Shown: positions 7,863 through 16,324, counted from the first letter of the stretch. The stretch is DNA of 51,314 nucleotides from Pectinatus sp. (GCA_020025075.1 JAHHSR010000005.1:1-51314), one strand, 5' to 3'. The notes: generated by a model not told the origin, from the letters alone. Numbers and translations are program-made.

Positions 7863-8249
7863 GTGATTTATATAATAAATCCCATCACTAAAAAGCTCAC
7901 AGCTGAGCAAAAAATAGCAATCTTAGAAAAGGCTGCTGCTGACAAAAAAGCCATTGACATAAAGTGCCTGCACATGGCTGAGCTCACCTGCAGCACGGAT
8001 TATTTCCTCATCTGCAACGGCAACTCTCCCGTACAGGCAAGAGCCATTGCTGATAATATAGAAGAAGAAGGCGCAAAAGCTAGCCTGCACTTTCTCCATC
8101 GCGAAGGATATAGCGCAGGCGAATGGATTTTGCTCGATTATGGCGAATGCGTCGTCCATATCTTTACGCGTGAAAGCCGCGAATTTTACAATCTCGAAAC
8201 CCTTTGGGGCGATGCCAAGGTGACAAATTATGATGACGAAAAGCAGTGA
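7863..8249 (+). CDS. rsfS: ribosomal silencing factor RsfS
   Basis: RsfS (Iojap/DUF143), about 123-128 residues. It binds ribosomal protein uL14 and blocks joining of the subunits when nutrients are scarce. The family core is visible: KKAIDIKCLHMAELTCSTDYFLICNGNSPVQARAIADNIEEE, then GYSAGEWILLDYGECVVHIFTRESREFYNLE. The start is uncertain: GTG at 7863 sits within the Shine-Dalgarno-like stretch AAAGGCGTGATT, while the properly spaced in-frame codons (7872, 7875) are ATA. It overlaps the next gene by 20 bases. Confidence 0.9.
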   Translation: MIYIINPITKKLTAEQKIAILEKAAADKKAIDIKCLHMAELTCSTDYFLICNGNSPVQARAIADNIEEEGAKASLHFLHREGYSAGEWILLDYGECVVHIFTRESREFYNLETLWGDAKVTNYDDEKQ

Positions 8250-9150
8250 ACATTTCCCTAAAAAGCGCCTTCAAGCCAGTACCGTTGCACGTTTAAAGGT
8301 TGTTCGCCTCAGTGAGATGGGGGTCTTTTTAGATGCCGGCACGCAAAATACAAATGACGATATTTTGCTGCATAAATTGCAGCAAACTCACCCCGTCCAA
8401 GTCGGCGATGAAATAGATGTATTTTTGTATAAGGACCCCAAAGGCAGGCTTACGGCGAGCATGCGCGTACCCAAATTGCGCGAAGGACAGATTGCCCGCA
8501 TGCGCGTAATCAATTTTTCTTCAGATGGCGCCTTCTTAGACGCTGGCGCCGAGCGCGGCATTTTCATGCCTTTTTCAGAAATGTACGGTCGACCGCAAGT
8601 AGGCGAGCTCATCTGGGCAAAGCTCTATACCGATAAATCGGGACGCCTTGCGGTAACGATGAAAGTCGAAGACTCAATGCGCCGGGCTTCAAAGTCAGCA
8701 CAGGGCCTTTTAAAAAAAGGTGATTTTGTCACTGGCTGGCTCTATAATATAACCGAGCAAGGTGCCTTTATCTTTACGACAGAACGCTTTATTGCCCACC
8801 TCCCCAAAGAAGAGGTAACAAACAAGCTGCGCCTCGGCATGGAACTAAAAGCGCGCGTTACATTCATTCGTCCTGATGGGCGCATTAATGTTTCGCTGCG
8901 CCCGGTTAAGGAAAAGGCGCTGGAAGAAGATGCCCAAATGCTTTTAGCCGAGCTCCAAAAGGGCAACGGACGCCTTCCTTATAGCGATGACACGCCGCCA
9001 GGTAAAGTCAAGGCACGCTTTAATATCTCCAAGGGTGCTTTCAAAAGAGCCATCGGCCATCTTTTAAAGCAAGGCCTCGTCTGTGAAAAGGACGGCTGGC
9101 TGGTCCTAATCGAAAAAAAGAAAGATACAGCCGACAGCGCCGCTAATTGA
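8230..9150 (+). CDS. cvfB: CvfB-like S1 RNA-binding protein
   Basis: A 306-residue protein resembling CvfB/YitL, a conserved Firmicute protein with tandem S1-type OB folds and a C-terminal winged helix that influences virulence and metabolism in Staphylococcus. S1-like units cover about residues 18-75, 80-140 (VINFSSDGAFLDAGAERGIFMPFSEM) and 155-215 (GWLYNITEQGAFIF); the winged helix (GKVKARFNISKGAFKRAIGHL) ends the protein. It overlaps rsfS by 20 bases and probably shares its transcript. Confidence 0.85.
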   Translation: MMTKSSEHFPKKRLQASTVARLKVVRLSEMGVFLDAGTQNTNDDILLHKLQQTHPVQVGDEIDVFLYKDPKGRLTASMRVPKLREGQIARMRVINFSSDGAFLDAGAERGIFMPFSEMYGRPQVGELIWAKLYTDKSGRLAVTMKVEDSMRRASKSAQGLLKKGDFVTGWLYNITEQGAFIFTTERFIAHLPKEEVTNKLRLGMELKARVTFIRPDGRINVSLRPVKEKALEEDAQMLLAELQKGNGRLPYSDDTPPGKVKARFNISKGAFKRAIGHLLKQGLVCEKDGWLVLIEKKKDTADSAAN

Positions 9151-9175
9151 TACCGCTTATTCTTTATGATATAAT
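9147..9175 (+). promoter_or_regulatory. promoter of the cheV leader RNA
   Basis: TTGATA (9147-9152) and TATAAT (9170-9175) are separated by 17 bases, with the -35 hexamer overlapping the end of cvfB. A start near 9182 would give cheV an untranslated leader of about 265 nucleotides. Confidence 0.82.
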
Positions 9176-9181
9176 CAGTTC

Positions 9182-9446
9182 CAGAAGGTGACGCGCATTT
9201 ACGTCCTACCAAACGCCATATTCATCAGATTTTGCCGCAAAACTGCGGAACCGTCCTGCTGCGTTCCTTGCCGTGTGCAAGCATTATCCGGCAGGCATTT
9301 ACTTTGGTAAATTTGCGATAAAAGGAGCGAGTTACACATACCCCGCCACAAAGCGGTGTAGATAGCCTTAGGAGTACCTTACCAGCGGGTTTTTCCCGGG
9401 TACGATGAAAGAGGAAGAAAACTGATGTTTTCTGTAACGACAAACT
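9182..9446 (+). ncRNA. structured leader RNA of unknown family upstream of cheV
   Basis: No gene was found here, but the stretch is rich in pairing. Long-range stems join AAGGTGAC (9184-9191) with GTACCTT (9374-9380), one G bulged; TCCTA (9204-9208) with TAGGA; and ACGCC with GGTGT. Local stems include CCGCA/TGCGG (9235-9248) and CCTTGCCG with CGGCAGG (about 9267-9294). GTACC (9374-9378) can alternatively pair with GGTAC (9399-9403) in a hairpin containing CGGG/CCCG, which would break the closing stem. GCGGG followed by TTTTT (9385-9394) could also act as a weak terminator with CCCGC. No known riboswitch signature was recognised. Confidence 0.5.
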
Positions 9447-10403
9447 ATGGAAGAAAAACTAGAAGCAGAAGTCCTAGACGATTCAAAAGAAGATAAAAAG
9501 GGGATTTTACTCGAAAGCGGCACGAACGAATTTGAAATCGTCGAATTTAATATTGGAGAAGTCAATTATGGCATCAATGTCGCTAAAGTACGCGAAGTCA
9601 TTACCCGCGTTCCGGTAACGGCCATGCCTTCAGCTCATCCATTCATTGATGGCCTATTTACATTGCGCGGCAAGACCATTCCTCTCGTCAATCTAGCACG
9701 CGTTCTCAAGAAAAAGGGTTCTGATAATCCGCAAAATATCATCGTCACCGAAATTAACAACTACGACATCGGCTTTCTTGTCGACAACGTTTCGCGTATC
9801 CACCGCATTTCCTGGAAAAATATGGAATCTGCCCCCGATGTAGGAAACGATTCCCTGCTCGTCGGCTTGATTAAGATGACAGATAAAATTGTACTTCTGC
9901 TTGATTTTGAACGCATCATCACCGAAATCAACAGCGAAATTAATTCCAAGCTCTCGCCCAAAGTTGGCAAGGTAGACCAGACCATCAAGGAACGCCGCAG
10001 CAAAAAGCACGTCGTCTTTGCAGAAGACTCCAATCTCCTGCGCGACCTCGTCGTCAACACCATGCACGAATCCGGTTACGAATTTGTACGCGATTTCAAC
10101 AACGGCAAATCGGCGCTTGATTATCTCGAAAGCCTGAAAGCTGCTAACAGCAATATCTACGACATGGTCGATGTCGTAATTACCGACGTTGAAATGCCCC
10201 AGATGGACGGCTATCATCTCTTGAAAGTCATCAAAGATGACCCCGATATGCGTGATTTGCCCGTCATTCTCTTCTCTTCGCTGATTAATGAAGAAATGCG
10301 CATCAAGGGCAAGAACCTCGGTGCTGCCGCTCAAGTATCTAAGCCCGAAATTACCAATCTCATCGAAATACTCGATGAGATAATCTTCGGCAAGAAACAA
10401 TAA
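9447..10403 (+). CDS. cheV: chemotaxis coupling protein CheV
   Basis: CheV, 318 residues: a CheW-like coupling domain (about 25-165, EIVEFNIGEVNYGINVAKVREVI region) fused to a response-regulator receiver (about 187-315). The receiver has the acidic pocket in VVFAEDSNLL, the phospho-acceptor Asp in VVITDVEMPQMDGYHLL, the Ser switch in ILFSSLI and the conserved Lys in QVSKPE. It links chemoreceptors to CheA and helps adaptation. The ATG at 9447 has only a poor Shine-Dalgarno; the purine-rich GAGGAAG (9411-9417) sits farther upstream. No other che genes are in the window. Confidence 0.92.
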   Translation: MEEKLEAEVLDDSKEDKKGILLESGTNEFEIVEFNIGEVNYGINVAKVREVITRVPVTAMPSAHPFIDGLFTLRGKTIPLVNLARVLKKKGSDNPQNIIVTEINNYDIGFLVDNVSRIHRISWKNMESAPDVGNDSLLVGLIKMTDKIVLLLDFERIITEINSEINSKLSPKVGKVDQTIKERRSKKHVVFAEDSNLLRDLVVNTMHESGYEFVRDFNNGKSALDYLESLKAANSNIYDMVDVVITDVEMPQMDGYHLLKVIKDDPDMRDLPVILFSSLINEEMRIKGKNLGAAAQVSKPEITNLIEILDEIIFGKKQ

Positions 10404-10423
10404 AATTGACATATACCGACCTT

Positions 10424-10449
10424 AACCCCCTATTCGCGAATAGGGGGTT
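10424..10449 (+). terminator. cheV terminator
   Basis: A perfect inverted repeat: AACCCCCTATTCG and its complement CGAATAGGGGGTT directly abut, followed by TCC. The T-run is short, but stem strength is high. It lies 20 bases after the cheV stop. Confidence 0.8.
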
Positions 10450-10615
10450 TCCATTATGAGCGAATAATTTTGAGCAATTTTATTCACAATAAGTATTATA
10501 TTGATTTTTTCAACAAAAATTTAGTACTTTTTTCTAATTTATCTAGTAAAAAAAAGCAAAATACATTATAATGTTATCAGAAACGCCAACACAAAATACA
10601 TATGGAGGTTATTTT

Positions 10616-11083
10616 ATGCGTAAGAGAAGACATATCATAAGCAATAAAAACACCGGCTTTTTTCTCGTCAAGGAAAACATTCTCCCCACTGCAATCAAAA
10701 AGACTATCAAAGTCAATGAAATGCTAAAGCGCGGCGATGCCGCCACCATCAATGAAGCCATTGCTGCCACCGGCCTTTCACGCAGCGCTTACTACAAATA
10801 CAAGGACTCTGTTTTCCCTTTCTATGAAGCAAGCCTGAACAAAATAATTTCTATCTCCTTCATGCTCGACCACAAAAAAGGAATTTTATCCCAGGTGCTC
10901 AATATCATCTCTGCTGATGCCGCCAACATCTTGACCATCAACCAAGGTCTCCCCCTGCAAGGCATGGCCAATGTCACATTGTCAATCGAAACGGAAAACA
11001 TGACCATTGACCTCGAAGCCCTTTTAGATAAGCTTCGCGTTGTCGACGGCGTAAGACGCTTAGAAATCGTCGGCCAAGCTTAA
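10616..11083 (+). CDS. ACT-domain protein, PheB/UPF0735-like
   Basis: A 155-residue protein with an N-terminal helix-turn-helix-like segment (INEAIAATGLSRSAYYKYKDSVFPF, about 45-70) and a C-terminal ACT ligand-binding domain (about 75-155, SFMLDHKKGILSQVLNIISADAANILTIN). The pattern matches PheB/UPF0735 proteins, often linked to amino-acid metabolism, but the ligand is unknown. The start at 10616 follows GGAGGTTATTTT; an in-frame upstream ATG at 10571 overlaps a TATAAT (10567-10572) and is unlikely. Nothing nearby indicates its pathway. Confidence 0.8.
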   Translation: MRKRRHIISNKNTGFFLVKENILPTAIKKTIKVNEMLKRGDAATINEAIAATGLSRSAYYKYKDSVFPFYEASLNKIISISFMLDHKKGILSQVLNIISADAANILTINQGLPLQGMANVTLSIETENMTIDLEALLDKLRVVDGVRRLEIVGQA

Positions 11084-11089
11084 AGCAAA

Positions 11090-12202
11090 ATGAACGAGCA
11101 CGATTTTGTCACTCGCATAACAAAAAGTGGCGGCACGGTCTATATCGTCGGCGGCTGGGTACGCGACCGGATTATCAAACGTCAGCCTAAAGACAAGGAT
11201 TACGTTGTCTGCCATCTCTTGGAAAGCGATTTTTGTCAGCTCTTTCCGCAGGCCGTGCGAGTGGGAAATACGTTTCCTGTCTACCTTTTATCCATAGATG
11301 GGAAAAAATGTGAAATAGCCTTTGCCCGTACCGAAAAAAAAACGGGTAAAGGCTATACTGGTTTTAGCGCCTCCATATCGCCCGCAATTACGATTGAAGA
11401 TGACCTCTTTCGCCGTGATATAACAATAAACAGCATGGCCTGCCGCTTGCCCGACAGAAAAATCATCGACCCCTTTGGCGGCGCAGACGATATAAAGAAA
11501 AAAATTATCCGCGCAACCTCTGCCCACTTTTCCGAAGACCCAGTGCGCGCTTTGCGCGCGGCAAGGCAAGGCGCTGAACTTGCGTTTAAAATAGAAGAAG
11601 GCACTTACCTAGCAATGCACAGATGCCGTGCTGAACTTGCCCTTGAAGCTGGCGAACGCCTCTTTAAGGAACTAGCTAAGGCTCTTTTTTGCCCAAAAGC
11701 AGCCCTCTTTTTTGCCAATTTGAAAAAGGCACACCTTTTGGATGTCACTTTTCCCGTCCTTGCCGCTTTAACGCCAGATAAGTTAAAATTATCGCTTGCT
11801 GCGCTAAATAAAGCTTGCCAAAAAAATTTTCCCTTGCCTTTTCGCTTTGCTACTTTAACGCATCAGCTAGATGAAAGGGCACAAAATGACTTGGCTAGGC
11901 ATCTGAAACTGCCACAAAAATGGCAAAAAGCCGCCTTTTTAACCCGAAAGCTCCTCTTGCCCTGTCAAGACATTGACGCAAAAGAAGCACAGCTTGAACT
12001 GTTGAGGCGCAGCAATTTTGCTATTTCTGAAATCAAGGCCTGCCTTGCTTGCTGCCGTGAAAGCCTTCCATGGCATCTGCAAAATGCCGAAATATTATTT
12101 GCCGCCTTCACTAAAATAGATATAAAAAAAGCTAATCTTTCTGGCCCTGCCTTGGGGAAATGGCTAAAGGAGCAGCGAAAAAAAATTATTGCCAAAAAAT
12201 AA
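11090..12202 (+). CDS. cca: CCA tRNA nucleotidyltransferase
   Basis: A class II nucleotidyltransferase of 370 residues that adds or repairs the 3' CCA of tRNA. The head domain has YIVGGWVRDRI, the metal-binding KDKDYVV, and FARTEKKTGKGYTGF, followed by RRDITINSMACR, IDPFGGADDIKKKIIR and EDPVRALRAARQGA. The pattern is close to the enterobacterial Cca head and neck. There is no C-terminal HD phosphohydrolase domain. The Shine-Dalgarno is weak and the start lies six bases after the preceding stop, suggesting co-transcription. Confidence 0.88.
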   Translation: MNEHDFVTRITKSGGTVYIVGGWVRDRIIKRQPKDKDYVVCHLLESDFCQLFPQAVRVGNTFPVYLLSIDGKKCEIAFARTEKKTGKGYTGFSASISPAITIEDDLFRRDITINSMACRLPDRKIIDPFGGADDIKKKIIRATSAHFSEDPVRALRAARQGAELAFKIEEGTYLAMHRCRAELALEAGERLFKELAKALFCPKAALFFANLKKAHLLDVTFPVLAALTPDKLKLSLAALNKACQKNFPLPFRFATLTHQLDERAQNDLARHLKLPQKWQKAAFLTRKLLLPCQDIDAKEAQLELLRRSNFAISEIKACLACCRESLPWHLQNAEILFAAFTKIDIKKANLSGPALGKWLKEQRKKIIAKK

Positions 12203-12220
12203 TATGACAAGTATTTTTAC

Positions 12221-12249
12221 TTGACACAGCTTTTTTATTCCCGTATAAT
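12221..12249 (+). promoter_or_regulatory. promoter of the ylxM-ffh-rpsP operon
   Basis: TTGACA (12221-12226) and TATAAT (12244-12249) with a 17-base spacer, both consensus, 25 bases before the ylxM start. This is the only strong promoter seen for the translation/secretion block. Confidence 0.93.
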
Positions 12250-12273
12250 AGCAAAAGAAAAGCGGGTGATTGC

Positions 12274-12624
12274 ATGCTCGATAATTTTTTGCATCTTGGT
12301 CTGCTCTTTGATTTTTATGGTGCGCTTTTGACAAAAAGACAGCAAGAATGTCTCAAAATGCACCTATACGATGACCTATCCCTCTCTGAGATAGCAACGG
12401 CACTTGGTATTTCTCGCCAAGCAGCTTCTGATATGATTCATCGCTGCACAGCTATCCTCGAAAAATATGAAAGAGGACTTGGCCTCGTCAAGCGCCATTG
12501 CCTCATGCAAAACGAGCTCAAAGTCATCGCAGAAGAGCTTAAAGCGTTATCGGAAAAAGCACCGCAAGCCGATTTACAAAAAATCATCGACAGATTAAAT
12601 AAAATTGTACTCGAAGAGAACTGA
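12274..12624 (+). CDS. ylxM: YlxM/UPF0122 putative DNA-binding protein
   Basis: A 116-residue protein with a sigma-70 region-4-like helix-turn-helix (LTKRQQECLKMHLYDDLSLS then EIATALGISRQAASDMIHR). YlxM proteins are encoded next to ffh and have been linked to the signal recognition particle in some Gram-positives. It is the first gene of this operon, 23 bases before ffh. Confidence 0.9.
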   Translation: MLDNFLHLGLLFDFYGALLTKRQQECLKMHLYDDLSLSEIATALGISRQAASDMIHRCTAILEKYERGLGLVKRHCLMQNELKVIAEELKALSEKAPQADLQKIIDRLNKIVLEEN

Positions 12625-12647
12625 TTCTTAGAAAGGAGGATAATAAC

Positions 12648-14027
12648 TTGATATTTGAATCCTTAGCTGAAAAATTGCAAAACAGCTTTAAAAAACTGCG
12701 TGGCCACGGCAGACTCAATGAAGATGACGTCAATAGTGCCATGCGAGACATTCGCATGGTCTTATTGGAAGCAGATGTCAACTTTAAGGTTGTCAAAGAC
12801 TTCGTGGCCAAGGTTAAAGAGCGCGCCATTGGCTCGGACATCTTTGAAACGCTTACGCCGGCACAGACCGTCATCAAAATCGTCAATGAAGAACTTACGG
12901 CACTGATGGGCGGTACCGTAAGCCGGCTCAATATCTCGCCCAAACCGCCGACAATCATCATGATGGTTGGCCTTCAAGGTGCCGGCAAAACGACTTCAGC
13001 CGGCAAATTAGGTGCCATGTTCAAAAAACAGGGCAAGCATCCCCTCTTGGTTGCAGCTGACGTCTATCGTCCCGCCGCCATAAAGCAGCTGCAAATTATC
13101 GGGGAACAGCTCGACATTCCGGTTTTTTCGCAGCCAGAAGGCACGAGTCCCATTGAAATAGCGAAAAAAGCCGTCGAGCACGGCCATTCGCATGCCAATG
13201 ATATCATTATCATTGATACGGCCGGCCGCCTGCATATCAATGAAGAATTGATGCAGGAACTAAAGTCGATAAAAGCAGCCGTAACACCGCACGATATTCT
13301 GCTTGTCGTTGACGCCATGACTGGCCAGGATGCGGTAAATGTTGCCCAGAGCTTTAATGGCGACCTCGGCCTTGATGGCGTCATCCTCTCCAAGATGGAT
13401 GGCGATGCGCGCGGCGGTGCAGCTCTTTCGGTCAAGGCAGTTACGGGCTGTCCAATAAAATTCATTGGCATGGGGGAAAAGTTAGAAGCACTAGAACCTT
13501 TCTACCCAGACCGCATGGCTTCGCGCATTCTCGACATGGGCGATATTCTCTCGCTCATTGAAAAAGCACAGGAAACATTCGATGTTGCCGAAACCAAAAA
13601 GCTCGAAAAGGCCTTACGCCGCAATGAATTTACCCTAGATGATTTTCTTGCGCAAATGCAGCAAATCAAAAAGCTCGGCTCCTTAGATAAAATCCTCGGC
13701 CTTTTGCCCGGCATGGGTTCGCTAAAAAAACAGCTGGGCGATGTAAATTTAGACCTAAAGAACAATAAGGAAATGGCCCACGTCGAAGCTATCATCAAAT
13801 CAATGACTCCGGCTGAACGCTATACGCCCAGCATCATCAACGGCAGCCGCCGCAAGCGCATCGCTGCCGGCAGCGGCACCAAGGTGCAAGATGTCAACAA
13901 ATTGCTCAAGCAGTTCGCCGAAATGAAAAAGATGATGAAAAAAATGACGGCGGCACAAGGTAAAAAGGGATTTAAAAGGCTAAAGGGACTGCCGAAAAAT
14001 CTCGGCAATTTCAAATTGCCATTTTAG
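12648..14027 (+). CDS. ffh: signal recognition particle protein Ffh
   Basis: Ffh (SRP54), 459 residues, the GTPase that binds signal peptides and 4.5S RNA and delivers nascent chains to FtsY. The N domain (1-90) precedes the G domain with P-loop GLQGAGKTTSAGKL, DTAGRLHINEELM and SKMDGDARGGAAL. The methionine-rich M domain (about 300-459) has the helix-turn-helix SIINGSRRKRIAAGSGTKVQDVN. The TTG start at 12648 follows GAAAGGAGGATAA at good spacing. Confidence 0.97.
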   Translation: MIFESLAEKLQNSFKKLRGHGRLNEDDVNSAMRDIRMVLLEADVNFKVVKDFVAKVKERAIGSDIFETLTPAQTVIKIVNEELTALMGGTVSRLNISPKPPTIIMMVGLQGAGKTTSAGKLGAMFKKQGKHPLLVAADVYRPAAIKQLQIIGEQLDIPVFSQPEGTSPIEIAKKAVEHGHSHANDIIIIDTAGRLHINEELMQELKSIKAAVTPHDILLVVDAMTGQDAVNVAQSFNGDLGLDGVILSKMDGDARGGAALSVKAVTGCPIKFIGMGEKLEALEPFYPDRMASRILDMGDILSLIEKAQETFDVAETKKLEKALRRNEFTLDDFLAQMQQIKKLGSLDKILGLLPGMGSLKKQLGDVNLDLKNNKEMAHVEAIIKSMTPAERYTPSIINGSRRKRIAAGSGTKVQDVNKLLKQFAEMKKMMKKMTAAQGKKGFKRLKGLPKNLGNFKLPF

Positions 14028-14059
14028 ATACAATTTATTCTTTAAAGGAGGTGATTTCA

Positions 14060-14332
14060 TTGGCAGTAAAGATTCGTTTAAACCGCATGGGTGCTAAAAA
14101 GAACCCGTTCTACCGCATCGTTGTCGCTGATTCACGCTTCCCGCGTGACGGTCGTTTCATCGAAATCGTCGGTAACTACGACGTTACGAAAAATCCGGCT
14201 ATCGTCAACATTGATGAAGAAAAAGTATTGGATTGGATGAACAAAGGCGCTCAGCCGACTGATACTGTAAGATCCCTTTTATCTCAAAAAGGTATCATGA
14301 AAAAGTTCGCTGAACAGAAAGCGAAGAAGTAA
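14060..14332 (+). CDS. rpsP: 30S ribosomal protein S16
   Basis: Ribosomal protein bS16, 90 residues, opening MAVKIRLNRMGAKKNPFYRI. The TTG at 14060 is chosen because it starts exactly at the family N-terminus and AAAGGAGGTGATT (14044-14056) is correctly placed; an in-frame GTG at 14051 lies inside that Shine-Dalgarno. The next gene begins two bases after the stop codon. Confidence 0.97.
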   Translation: MAVKIRLNRMGAKKNPFYRIVVADSRFPRDGRFIEIVGNYDVTKNPAIVNIDEEKVLDWMNKGAQPTDTVRSLLSQKGIMKKFAEQKAKK

Positions 14333-14333
14333 T

Positions 14334-14561
14334 ATGGAAAATATCATTGAGCTTATTGCGAAATCTCTCGTCGATGACCCCGACAGCGTCATCGTGAGAG
14401 CAAAAGCAGATGGTGAAACGATAGTTTATGAGCTTTCCGTCGCTTCCGATGATACGGGCAAGGTTATAGGCAAGCAGGGACAAATTGCCAAAGCGATTCG
14501 CACCGTTGTCAAGGCCATGGCTGCGCGGGAGAACAAGAAAGTCATCGTCAAAATCATCTAA
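14334..14561 (+). CDS. khpA: KH-domain RNA-binding protein KhpA
   Basis: A 75-residue single KH-domain protein with the GKVIGKQGQIAKAIR loop. KhpA (YlqC) pairs with KhpB/Jag in Firmicutes to bind RNA and influence cell elongation. It follows rpsP almost directly, the usual Firmicute order. Confidence 0.93.
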   Translation: MENIIELIAKSLVDDPDSVIVRAKADGETIVYELSVASDDTGKVIGKQGQIAKAIRTVVKAMAARENKKVIVKII

Positions 14562-14636
14562 CGAAATGATAAAACCGTGGACACACACGGGGATTGCCCA
14601 ATTATTTGGGAAGCTCTTAGAGCATGTCACTGAACA

Positions 14637-14665
14637 GCGGCAGCGCTTATGCTTGCCGCTATTTG
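14637..14665 (+). terminator. weak hairpin between khpA and ylqD
   Basis: GCGGCA (14637-14642) pairs with TGCCGC (14654-14659) and is followed by TATTTGTG. With no uninterrupted T-run it is more likely a partial terminator or processing site than a full stop, since rimM, trmD and rplS follow. Confidence 0.4.
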
Positions 14666-14695
14666 TGTATATATGAGTAAAGAGAGGTCAAAAAG

Positions 14696-15103
14696 ATGGA
14701 TTCGATTACCTTGCAATGCCCCATTACCGTCAAAGCGCGCGTCACGGAAAAATTCAAGACGAATATGTCCAACAATCTCACCCACCAGATTGAAAAAATC
14801 ACCGCAGAAATAGCACATATCGACAAGGACCAGAAAAAAGCCCTCGCCGACCAAAATGGCGAAAATGCCCAGCAGATTTCCATGCTGCTGCAAAGCATGG
14901 AAGGTGAAAAGCAAAAGCGCTTGGCAATGCTTAACGATATGCAAAAGCGCCTTTCAGAAATCGAGGAAATGAGCATCGGCTCTGAAATAGTGCTCGACAC
15001 TCTTACCCGCCTCTTTGAAGTAAAAGTTGGCGACACAATGCCTGAAGTTATGAATACGGAAATGCTTATAGAAGATGGAAAAATCATTGAAATCCGCGAA
15101 TAA
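14696..15103 (+). CDS. ylqD: YlqD-family protein
   Basis: A 135-residue protein with a long central coiled coil (about 25-95, rich in Lys, Glu and Gln; LTHQIEKITAEIAHIDKDQ) and a C-terminal beta region (EIVLDTLTRLFEVKVGD). It matches YlqD, a Firmicute protein of unknown function always found between khpA and rimM. AGAGAGG precedes the start. Its last 29 bases overlap rimM. Confidence 0.82.
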   Translation: MDSITLQCPITVKARVTEKFKTNMSNNLTHQIEKITAEIAHIDKDQKKALADQNGENAQQISMLLQSMEGEKQKRLAMLNDMQKRLSEIEEMSIGSEIVLDTLTRLFEVKVGDTMPEVMNTEMLIEDGKIIEIRE

Positions 15104-15593
15104 AAAGCATATCACGGTTGGCAAATTCGGCAAGCCGCACGGCCTTAAAGGCTATTTGCGCCTTTACCCTCTCACAGATTTTCCCGGCCATCTGCTGGAA
15201 CTGAAAGCCGCATATATAGGAGAAAATCGCGTTGAGATAGAGTCTTGCCAAGAAAGCAGCAAATTTTTCATCATCAAGCTGAAAGGCATCTCCAATCGCG
15301 ATGCTGCGGCACCTTTTACGGATAAGCTCTTAACCATAGACCGAGAGGATGCGGCCCCTTTAAATGAGGGAGAATTTTATTGCTTTGACCTCATCGGCCT
15401 CGACGTCTACGACAAAGAGGTGCATATTGGCAAATTGCGCGAAATCTTAAAGACGGGCAGCAACGATGTTTATGCCGTACGCGATGAAACCTCGCACCGT
15501 GAATACCTTGTACCGGCGCTGAAAAAAATCGTCAAGCGCATCAGCATCGAAAACGGACGCATCGATGTCGATTTGCCAGAAGAACTGCGATGA
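15075..15593 (+). CDS. rimM: 16S rRNA processing protein RimM
   Basis: RimM, 172 residues, an assembly factor for the 30S head that binds S19. The N-terminal beta-barrel shows ITVGKFGKPHGLKGYLRLYPLTDFP and the C-terminal PRC domain shows GEFYCFDLIGLDVYD. The start at 15075 lies inside ylqD and adds about 10 residues before the conserved ITVGKF. It is followed by trmD in a four-base overlap. Confidence 0.93.
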   Translation: MEKSLKSANKKHITVGKFGKPHGLKGYLRLYPLTDFPGHLLELKAAYIGENRVEIESCQESSKFFIIKLKGISNRDAAAPFTDKLLTIDREDAAPLNEGEFYCFDLIGLDVYDKEVHIGKLREILKTGSNDVYAVRDETSHREYLVPALKKIVKRISIENGRIDVDLPEELR

Positions 15594-16324
15594 ATATAGA
15601 TATAATTTCTCTCTTTCCCGAAATGTTCGCTCCCTTAGAGCACAGCATTATAAAGCGCGCCCGAGAAAAGGGAATACTATCCCTTTCTATCACCAATCCA
15701 CGCGATTTTTCTTATAATCGCCATAATCATGTTGATGATATTCCCTTTGGCGGCGGAGCGGGAATGCTCTTAAAGCCCGAGCCTTTTTTTCGTGCCGTCG
15801 ATGCCATAGAGGCACGGCGCGAAAGAAGACCCCATATCATTTTGATGGCCCCAGAAGGAGACGTCTTTTCTCAAAAAAAGGCGCGCGAGCTTTCACATTA
15901 TGAAGACCTCATCTTCATCTGCGGCCACTATGAAGGCTTTGACCATCGCATTATCGACCACTTAGCTGACGAATGTCTCTCGATTGGCGATTATGTTCTC
16001 ACAGGGGGAGAGCTTGCCGCCATGGTCATCATCGATGCCCTAGCTCGTATGCTGCCCGGCGTTTTAGGCTGCGATACCTGCGCGGAAACCGACTCTTTTG
16101 CCTGCGGTCTTTTGGAATACCCCCAATATACACGGCCACGCAATTACAAGGGATTAGGCGTGCCGCCTGTCCTGCTTTCTGGCGACCATGCCAAAATAGA
16201 TGAATGGCGGCAAAAAAAAGCACTTGAGGTGACGCTGAAAAAGCGTCCTGACCTGCTTAATGGCCTATCACTTTCCCCAAAGCAAAAACAGCTTTTGAAC
16301 GCACTAAAAAACAATTGCGATTGA
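15590..16324 (+). CDS. trmD: tRNA (guanine37-N1)-methyltransferase TrmD
   Basis: TrmD, 244 residues, a trefoil-knot SPOUT enzyme that methylates G37 of tRNA and prevents frameshifting. MNIDIISLFPEMFAPLEHSI opens the protein, HVDDIPFGGGAGMLLKPEP and CGHYEGFDHRI follow, and the knot with the cofactor-binding GDYVLTGGELAAMVIIDA is intact. The start overlaps the rimM stop (ATGA). Confidence 0.97.
   Translation: MNIDIISLFPEMFAPLEHSIIKRAREKGILSLSITNPRDFSYNRHNHVDDIPFGGGAGMLLKPEPFFRAVDAIEARRERRPHIILMAPEGDVFSQKKARELSHYEDLIFICGHYEGFDHRIIDHLADECLSIGDYVLTGGELAAMVIIDALARMLPGVLGCDTCAETDSFACGLLEYPQYTRPRNYKGLGVPPVLLSGDHAKIDEWRQKKALEVTLKKRPDLLNGLSLSPKQKQLLNALKNNCD

Noticed and set aside
9182..9446. 6S RNA, tmRNA or 4.5S RNA upstream of cheV
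   Set aside because: It lacks the SRP GGAAG/GCAGC tetraloop region, a tmRNA tag frame and the 6S single bubble architecture. Left as unassigned.
9424..9492. A 23-codon frame overlapping the cheV start (MFSVTTNYGRK...)
   Set aside because: It has a purine-rich sequence upstream but its basic product reads out of frame through the cheV coding region; no support beyond position.
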